From the NCBI GenBank assembly GCA_028622995.1, contig JAJQJQ010000022.1, positions 2,232,001-2,296,000 on the forward strand: DNA of 64,000 nucleotides, given 5' to 3'. The notes below the pieces were generated by a model that worked only from the letters and a program-made list of their open reading frames with translations, was not told the origin of the DNA and ran no database searches. The stretch is from Panagrolaimus kolymaensis. Its lineage: Eukaryota > Nematoda > Chromadorea > Rhabditida > Panagrolaimidae. Numbering within the stretch: the stretch's first letter is position 1; each line of letters begins with the position of its first letter. The position numbers and the translations under genes were made by a program. This document shows positions 57,325-64,000 of this stretch, one piece after another.

Positions 57325-58890
57325 ATGGAATTGGGTCTTCAGGCCACAGATATATTTCTTTCATTTTGTATATTCTTTTTGCTTTCAATAGTTGTAATAT
57401 ATCCTCCACAAGAAGCTCGACAAGCTGGCTTTGTCATCCCTGTAATCTTTCATTTCTTTGTCAAAGATGAACGATTTGATTTTATTCAACATCATCTTAG
57501 AAGGACATGTTTGACGCTGTTTATTCATGCTTTATTGCCAATGAGTTAGTTTATAACAAAAGTTTAAAAATTAGTTGTTATTTATGTACCTCTTTTCAGT
57601 ATTTACATTTGTTATGTATTTTTATTTTTACGAAGAATTTATTTCGACAGGCACCTTTGAATTAGTTCAATTATTGTTTAAATTTTCAACTACTGTTCTT
57701 TTAAGTGAGCTTTGTTTTATCCTTCGACTGTTTCCTAAAGACCTCCTTTCAGTTGTTTCTGGATATATCTTTCAAATTTCAAGATCAAATTTTGCGCATC
57801 ATTCCTTGATTAAAAATCTTGCCAAATATGGAAATGTTAATGATATTGTTCGTCAAATTAATGATGAAGTTAGAGATTTTTCAAACTTTAAAGTTGAATA
57901 TGTTGGTAATCACTCTATTTTGATTAAATTTTTTCATCAAATAATTGAATTCTAGGTTACTCAAAACTAATCATTACTTCATCTTGGATAATCAAAGTTT
58001 CAATGCATAATGTAGTGGTTTTAAAAATTACCGATGCTAGTTTTAAACTCACTCGAACTTTGGATCATTCATTTTTATTTCAAGAAAATAGTGGAAAGCA
58101 AATTATTGATGTCGTAGCTTACTCTGTTACCAATAAAACAAAGCCAGTCGTTATAAGGTAAAATAGAATACACCAAAATTAATATATTAATTAACCATTT
58201 TTATAGAGTATACTCTCGCGAAATGTTTGAAGAACTTCGAGATAAACTCGGCGCTAATGTTGAAATAGTTGCAGATATTAAATTTAAATCTTCACTTCAT
58301 GAACGATTTGTTAAAGTATTTATGAATCATATCAATGAAAATCCTTTGTATGATTATGATTTTAAATATGAATTAGAGCCATGTATGGGATGTCAAATTA
58401 TCCAAGCAAATGTAAAATTAGATAAAACTTGTATGGACTCTGATGGTCAAGTTCAATGCAGGCAATGTCAATGCAAACCAATGTGGTAAGGTATTTTTAT
58501 TGAAGCTTCTCTTTGAATAAAAATATTTAAACTTAAAAGTTAAAAGTTTACTGAGAGTTGTTGTATTTCGAAATATCAAAAGTAATGAAAGGGGTTTAAA
58601 AACATTCTCGATTTCATTTTATCTAATTTTAAGCCTATTTATCAATTCCTTGACCTCCTTTTACTTTCTTTCAAATTCTCAAATAAGCTTCATTTTATAG
58701 GTGTACTACTTGTATCGCTCGAATATTTGCATCCAAACAAGATGAAACTCGCCCAGAAGAATGGTTATCTGGGAAAGCTGAATGCCCAACATGTCGCGCA
58801 CTATTTTGCGTTCTTGATGTTTGCCTTCTTTCTTCATCTATTCCATCAGCGTCATCCGAATCCAATAACTCAACGACCGCGACGACATAG
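57325..58890 (+). CDS. tmem129: TMEM129-like ER E3 ubiquitin ligase
   Basis: Five exons (57325-57544, 57600-57905, 57956-58157, 58207-58485, 58701-58890) encode 398 residues. Sequence follows TMEM129 from end to end: N-terminal TM, YPPQEARQAGFVI, HHLRRTCLTLFIHALLPM, two more TM segments, and a C-terminal atypical RING: ELEPCMGCQ, KTC, CRQCQCKPMWCTTCIARIFA, KQDETRPEEWLSGKAECPTC and RALFCVLDVC. TMEM129 sits in the ER membrane and ubiquitinates ERAD substrates with UBE2J2. All Cys of the all-cysteine RING-C2 arrangement appear present. The final intron is 215 bp and a short Ser/Asn/Thr tail follows the RING. It lies just downstream of the ZP gene on the same strand. Confidence 0.92.
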
Positions 58891-60770
58891 ATTTTTTTTT
58901 TGTTTTTATGATTCGTTTTTATTACTTTCAAGAAAAAAAATTAGAAAAGCGTGTCACAATCTTTTTTTCTTATTTTAAATTTTAAAAAAACATTCATAAA
59001 AGTGCCTAATTTGAAACCTACTTAACTTATTTTTCTCTCCACATAAAGAACGACCTCGAAAATTGCGGTTTTAAAAAAATTACAGAATAAAAAAAGTTAT
59101 TGGCGGTGGTCAAGAAAGAAGAAAGTGGCGGCAAAACGGTGGCTGTGTCGACTGACTTTACAACATACATATTTTTAGTCCCTTTCTTTGACGGCAAAAA
59201 AAAAAGAAGAAGAAATATTTGACGATTGACACAAAGCGCATAAAAGAATCAGGTCGATTGGAGATCGGAAGCGCTCTGCTTCTTTTTGTTTTGCTGAATA
59301 TATAATAAATTATTATTACTGCTTTTAACAACATCAAACGGATCCAGGAGATTGGAAGTTGGGGAAAAGGTTTTGATTTGAAAGCAGATGTTTATGGTTG
59401 ATTTAAACTTCTTTAATGAGAATGATAGTTTTTGACAATGATAAAATGATCAACTTTTTAAAATTTAAATTCATTCTAAAGCAGCGAATTTTTTTGAAGA
59501 ATTTCAAAGGAATCGAAAAAGTTGAGAGTAGTGTTTTTTACTTTTCTATTACGTTAGCCAGCTAAAATAATAAAATAATTCATTTCTTTTTCTTTATTTG
59601 TTTGTTACCATTTCTTTACTTTTTGACATCCCTTTTCCGGAAACCATGTTACTCACGTTATTTCTTTTTATTTACGATTTAGGATTAAATTTTTTATGGT
59701 GATGCAACCATCACCTTTTTGACCATCCAACCATTTCATCTCTTCCTTCGATGACCAAAAAAATATGATGAATTAATCATTCACATTCATTCAATTTTTG
59801 ATCCAATCCCTTTTTTGACGTTTCTTCTTCTCTCTCAAAAGATATCCCTCATCATCACCATCATTATTATTACTATCGTCAGTCATCTTCTTCGCCGTTT
59901 CAGTCTTGACTTGGAGAAGACATACATACACAGTTCGAACTTCGAAGAATTTGCACTTTTTCCATACAAAAATAATTAAGGAATTTTTTTCAATCATTTT
60001 TATTTATTGTTTTTGATGATTGAAATTTCTTTTAAATGACGGCCTTCTTTCATTATTTATCCTTCTTGCATTTTTGTTTCTGAAAATGGGGATAACTTTT
60101 TTTTGAAGGCCACAACCTAAAGTCAAGTCAGCCGTCGTCGTCGGCGGTGATGTTTTAGAAGAAATTTTTATTTTTGGGAGAAGGAAAAAATAATCAAAGG
60201 TTGTTCAAATGAAGACACTATTTTTCTTTATCCGGCCCGTAAAAAATAAGACATAGGCGAAGGTGTATGTTCCAATTACCCATTTTATTTTCTTCGGGTA
60301 TATTCATTTTTCTTTTTTTTATTTTATTTTTGTTTTTGGCATGTGACATTGAGTGAAAAAATATTCCCCAAAAAATAATTTTGAGTGATTGTGCGCAACT
60401 GACTGCCTGAATGGCGACTACCTTGTAAGAAAGAGATATCTTTCTTTTCTACCCACCTTTTTTCTTCTTTAATAATTTTTGCATACGTTTCATAGGTGGC
60501 AATTATTATATCTGAAAGGTCTTTTGTTTCGAAGAAGAAAAAAACGGACTTTTTTGAATTTGACTTTACTATTTTTCTTTTTATTTTTTCGGTAAAAGTT
60601 ATGGTTTTTTGACATTTGTTTTAAACCGCGATTTTTTTTAACTTTCATTTTTATATACATTCATATACTCATTCGATCCAAGAATTTAACTATCGTTGTA
60701 CAAATTTTTGGTTATATTTAATTTTACTGTTGATAATTTCTTTATAACTAGCCTCACGCCTTTTTAGAAA
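58891..60770. other. Intergenic, no gene seen
   Basis: About 1.9 kb, AT-rich, with ATCATC-type short repeats near 59845-59880 and a GC-richer patch (gccgtcgtcgtcggcggtg) at about 60130-60150. Open frame 59791-59997 is low-complexity. It ends in a pyrimidine-rich acceptor. Confidence 0.5.
60759..60767 (+). other. Candidate SL trans-splice acceptor
   Basis: cctttttag three bases before the ATG at 60771, with no upstream coding exon. Confidence 0.5.
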
Positions 60771-62096
60771 ATGAACATACTGTCATCATTCTCTTCGTTT
60801 GTCCTCAATTCAATAATTGGCTTTGAAAGAGTCGATGATTTACAACTTTTTGCAAATTTATATCATGAAAATAATTCATTGCTAAGTTGGAATCTCGTTA
60901 AAGAATATCTTGCTTCTCAACCTACTTTACTTTGCGCTTGTTTACTTTTTGCATTTATTGTTCTTGCATCCACTGCAGCATTGGGAGTTTTTTGCATTGC
61001 TAGATTTGTTTTTGGTGCATGCGGTGTTAAACGATATCAAGTTAGTCATGTAAGTTGCTCGTGAATGTGTTTGACGATTTTGATATTTTTGGTGAATTTC
61101 AGAATTATCCAACCAGCATTAAATGTTTTATTATTTTGTTATTAACATTTTTGACTTTATGGATTTTTATGGGAATTTCAAGTTTATCTATGGTTTATGC
61201 TGCGAGTACATTGAATTCAAGATTTGATTTTGAAAATGAACGGCCTGAAATTAATCATTACTTCAATGTATGTTTTAAGTTTCAACATTTGGCTTTTTCA
61301 AAGCTTTAATTTTCAGGGAAGTGAAACCGATCGCCATGTTGTGATCAACCTTGATTCTGTCCTCATCGATGAAACCGCCCCTGAACCTCTTGAACTTAAT
61401 GAAACCCTTCAACTTTTACGTTTTAAAGATGTTCGAGAACTTGGTTATGAATTTAAACCACTAGAATATGATTCAACTCATTCATGGCATGCAACCATTC
61501 TTTGGCTTCTCGCATCTTTTTATTCCATCGCTACTTTCTTTACTGGGATTCTCATCGCACTTGGAAGTTATCCATATTTATTGGGTTCTTCTGATTCCAC
61601 CAATCGTTCCACCCTTAGTCATTATAGCGGTCAATGGGTTATTCATTCTTCCGTTGGATTATTTTGTGCTTCACCAATAGTTTTTATCATTACTGGTGTT
61701 TTTCTCGTTTACACTCACATTCATGAAATGATTTGCCCTTTAATTCAAACCCTTGCACAAAATCAAAATATGGAAGATTATATTAATATGCATTTCAATT
61801 CATTTGATAGCAATAATTTGGTGCCATTCTTAAACGATTTACTTGTGGAAAGAATGGAACTCAATGACGAAACGTGTCATGCTTTTATTAATCCTATTGA
61901 AAGACTTTGGGCTGGCGCTTTTATTTCTGCTCTTATTTCCATTCCTTTAGTGATCATCCTTTTAATGTTATCCAAATATTTCTTGAAATTGGATACCAAA
62001 TATTATTGGTCACAACATGAAACATACAGCACCATACCAGATAGTAAAAAAATTAAGCCATTACAAGTTGAACCTGTTTTTATTCCTAAATATTAA
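60771..62096 (+). CDS. Multi-pass membrane protein, prominin-like layout
   Basis: Three exons (60771-61049, 61103-61267, 61317-62096), all phase 0, give 407 residues. Five hydrophobic segments lie near 49-73, 99-125, 206-235, 263-285 and 350-372. Between TM1 and TM2 is a short basic/Cys segment (FVFGACGVKRYQ) like the cytosolic loop of prominins, and two loops (about 80 and 65 residues) follow TM2 and TM4 as in that family. Prominins are about 800 residues with much larger loops, so this would be a compact relative. Tweety-like chloride channels share a similar number of TM segments and remain an alternative. The C-terminal tail has Tyr-rich YYWSQHETYS. The start sits next to a candidate SL acceptor. 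Confidence 0.55.
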
Positions 62097-62476
62097 TTTT
62101 TGTAATTTTTTAAAGTAGCTTTCAGAAAAACGAAAATAAATCAATTTGTGACAATGAGCCTCAAAATAAAAGGAGTTGATTTTTGTATCCTTTAAAGATT
62201 TTTGTTTTTTCTGATTGCTTTTTTTCAATTACCAGACAAACTTTTAATTTGTCACTATTTACTGAAATCCATAAGTTTATCTAATCAAAAATAAGCTTCA
62301 TGTTTGAATAATTATTTACATATAATAATATCTCGCCTACCAAAGTCTTTTGTTTTTTACACACACATTTACTTTTTCTTTATTTATTTTTGATTCGTTA
62401 TCATTTTGCTCAGATCTTCGGAATGTTTAAAATTATTAATTTTTTGTGATACTTAATAAACATAATATACCCATCA
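62097..62476. other. Gap between convergent genes
   Basis: 380 bp, AT-rich; presumably 3' UTRs of the prominin-like gene and the arylsulfatase. No other feature. Confidence 0.5.
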
Positions 62477-64000
62477 TCATTGACACCAACCCGTTGCATA
62501 AACACCTTTAAACTTTCTGGGATTTCCAGCTTCATCGATAACCGTTCGAACTGGCGCTCGTACGAGTTTTTGATATTCAAATATTTTGTTTAACAATTCT
62601 TTCACAAGTTTTGGATGCCTTCGAGCAATGTTTTTGTATTCATATGGATCGTTTGAAATTTGATAAAGCTTAACTCTTCCATATCCAATCAAATATGGAT
62701 TGCTTGATTCAAAAACAAGTTTGTAATCATTGTGTCGAATGGCATAAAGTGGAGGATCAAGGTTATAGACAAATTTAGAACGTTGTTGGTTGGCGGGAAT
62801 ACCAGTGGAGATTAAACTCCATTGATTTATTCCATCATTGTATGAATCGATGGAAAGTCCAGCCATACCAAGAATTGTGGCATGCCAATCTACGACATGA
62901 AACAACCTAAAATTGTTGAGATTTAATTTCACAAAAAAGCAGCATAAAAGCTTACTCCTGTCGCAAACCAAAATTTTTAATCCATTTTGGTGCATGAACA
63001 AAAGTTGTTGTTTTTGTTCCACCTTCCCAAATCGTTGACTTTTGACCTTTCAATGGTTTGTTTGACGCTCCAGCTTTAGGATCTCCGCCATTCTAAAACC
63101 AATGTTTTGTCGATGATTGTTAAATTCTAAAACTTACATCGCTGCTAAAAATTACTATGGTATTTTCATATAAGCCACTATTTTTTAAATATCGCATTAA
63201 AACCCCAAATGATTCATCCATGGCTGCAAGCATCCCTGCAAAATAAAAAGCTTTTTCAAAAATGAACGCAATGAATTTTGCCTTAGGCGTTTGATCAAAC
63301 TAGAAACAACTATAATGCTTATTTTTGCAAGCTTTGGAAGTAAAAACAAAAAAGTGATACCGCAATAAATTTGTCTCCATTTTGTCATCATGAGAGGATT
63401 GCAAAAAATTTTATATTGTGGTGGGACTTGCAATGGAGCATGAACAGATTGATGACTAAAAAACATAAAAAATGGCTTCTTTCGATCATGTTTTTGCAAC
63501 TGTCTTATTGCTTCGTTCGTATATAAATGCTGAAACGTGATAACTTTCAAAAATATTTTTTTTAATTAACAAATCAGTTATTGCTTCTTTTTTTTGCAAA
63601 TGAAAAAATGTGTTTTGGAACAAAAAAATAAAACATGCTTTTATCATATTTTTCTTTAAAATGGTATTTTTAAACTGAATACATTTTTTTAAACTCCGCT
63701 TACCGTAGCGTACATTCCATTTTTGCTTCGATCTGGTACAGAAATACCATCAACTTCCGTAAATAAATCAAGTCCCGAAACTAGGGAATTAATATTTTTA
63801 TCAAAAAATGCTGCAAATTTCTATCTTTCTTTTACATTTCTAAAATGCATTAAAACAAACCTGAGCTGTGATTAAAATATCCTTCTTGAGCATTATAATA
63901 ACCATAAAAATAATCAAAACCTCTCATCGTTGGGAGGTACTCTTTTTTACAATAACCAAGATGCCATTTACCAATTAAATAATTTTTATATCCAAGCCTT
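62477..64000 (-). CDS. Arylsulfatase B-like sulfatase (partial, 5' end outside window)
   Basis: Six visible minus-strand exons (63861-64000, 63704-63780, 63361-63529, 63138-63235, 62956-63092, 62477-62906) give the last 350 residues. They hold the sulfatase hallmark NYLIGKWHLGYC (Lys and His of the active site), HQSVHAPLQVPPQY, MDESFGVLMRYLKNSGLYEN, FSSDNGGDPKAGASNKPLKG (metal-binding Asp-Asn), IWEGGTKTTTFVHAP and VVDWHATILGMAG. Order and wording match arylsulfatases B, I and J. These enzymes hydrolyse sulfate esters of glycosaminoglycans in lysosomes or outside the cell, using a formylglycine made from a Cys. That CxPSR motif must lie beyond 64000 and cannot be checked. The C-terminus ends GVYATGWCQ. 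Confidence 0.9.

Overview
The window is nuclear DNA from a nematode. It is AT-rich, its genes carry many short introns (mostly 45-60 bp) with GT...TTTTAG borders, several starts sit just behind pyrimidine-rich AG acceptors of the SL trans-splicing kind, and it holds nematode-type genes: an MSP-domain protein, a ZP/cuticulin-like protein, an SXP/RAL-2-like secreted protein, two alpha-arrestins and a receptor tyrosine kinase with an unfamiliar ectodomain. I cannot name the species; the gene set would fit a rhabditid or clade IV worm. All gene models were spliced by hand, and reading phase was checked across every junction.

Layout. 1-5011: small secreted proteins (the 3' end of one gene, an SXP/RAL-2-like gene, and four short Gly/Ala-rich secreted genes), most with a TATA box 50-85 bp before the start. 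6467-9101: secreted M11-like zinc metallopeptidase with unusual C-terminal repeats. 9539-10835: WDR82/SWD2. 10989-11215: a hAT-type MITE with an exact 8-bp target duplication that supplies the C-terminus of the histidine acid phosphatase (11065-12709, minus). 13131-14189: a phosphoglycerate-mutase-fold protein lacking both catalytic histidines. 14279-15339 (minus): MRG15/MRG-1-like chromatin protein. 16496-20871: two tandem alpha-arrestins. 21231-22696: REEP-like membrane domain fused to an MSP domain. 23578-25239 (minus): ZIP metal transporter. 26284-29761 (minus): receptor tyrosine kinase. 30818-31946 (minus): two-hairpin membrane protein. 32190-32546: small acidic protein. 32686-35431 (minus): BUB1 checkpoint kinase. 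36094-38379: LENG8/THP3 SAC3-domain protein, whose 3' half is repeated, apparently base for base, at 40643-42004; an 18-copy 47/48-bp minisatellite lies between the copies. 42366-45480 (minus): large acidic membrane protein with dibasic sites. 46381-48159 (minus): tandem-C2 protein. 48160-53574: about 5.4 kb with no recognisable gene. 53575-55010 (minus): spermidine synthase. 55820-57065: ZP-domain protein. 57325-58890: TMEM129 E3 ligase. 60771-62096: prominin-like multi-pass protein. 62477-64000 (minus): arylsulfatase, running off the window.

Most genes are unrelated housekeeping or surface genes. Structure that needs explaining: the MITE captured as coding sequence, the minisatellite between identical LENG8 copies, the protease whose tail resembles bacterial repeats, the REEP-MSP fusion, and the TATA-driven secreted gene group.
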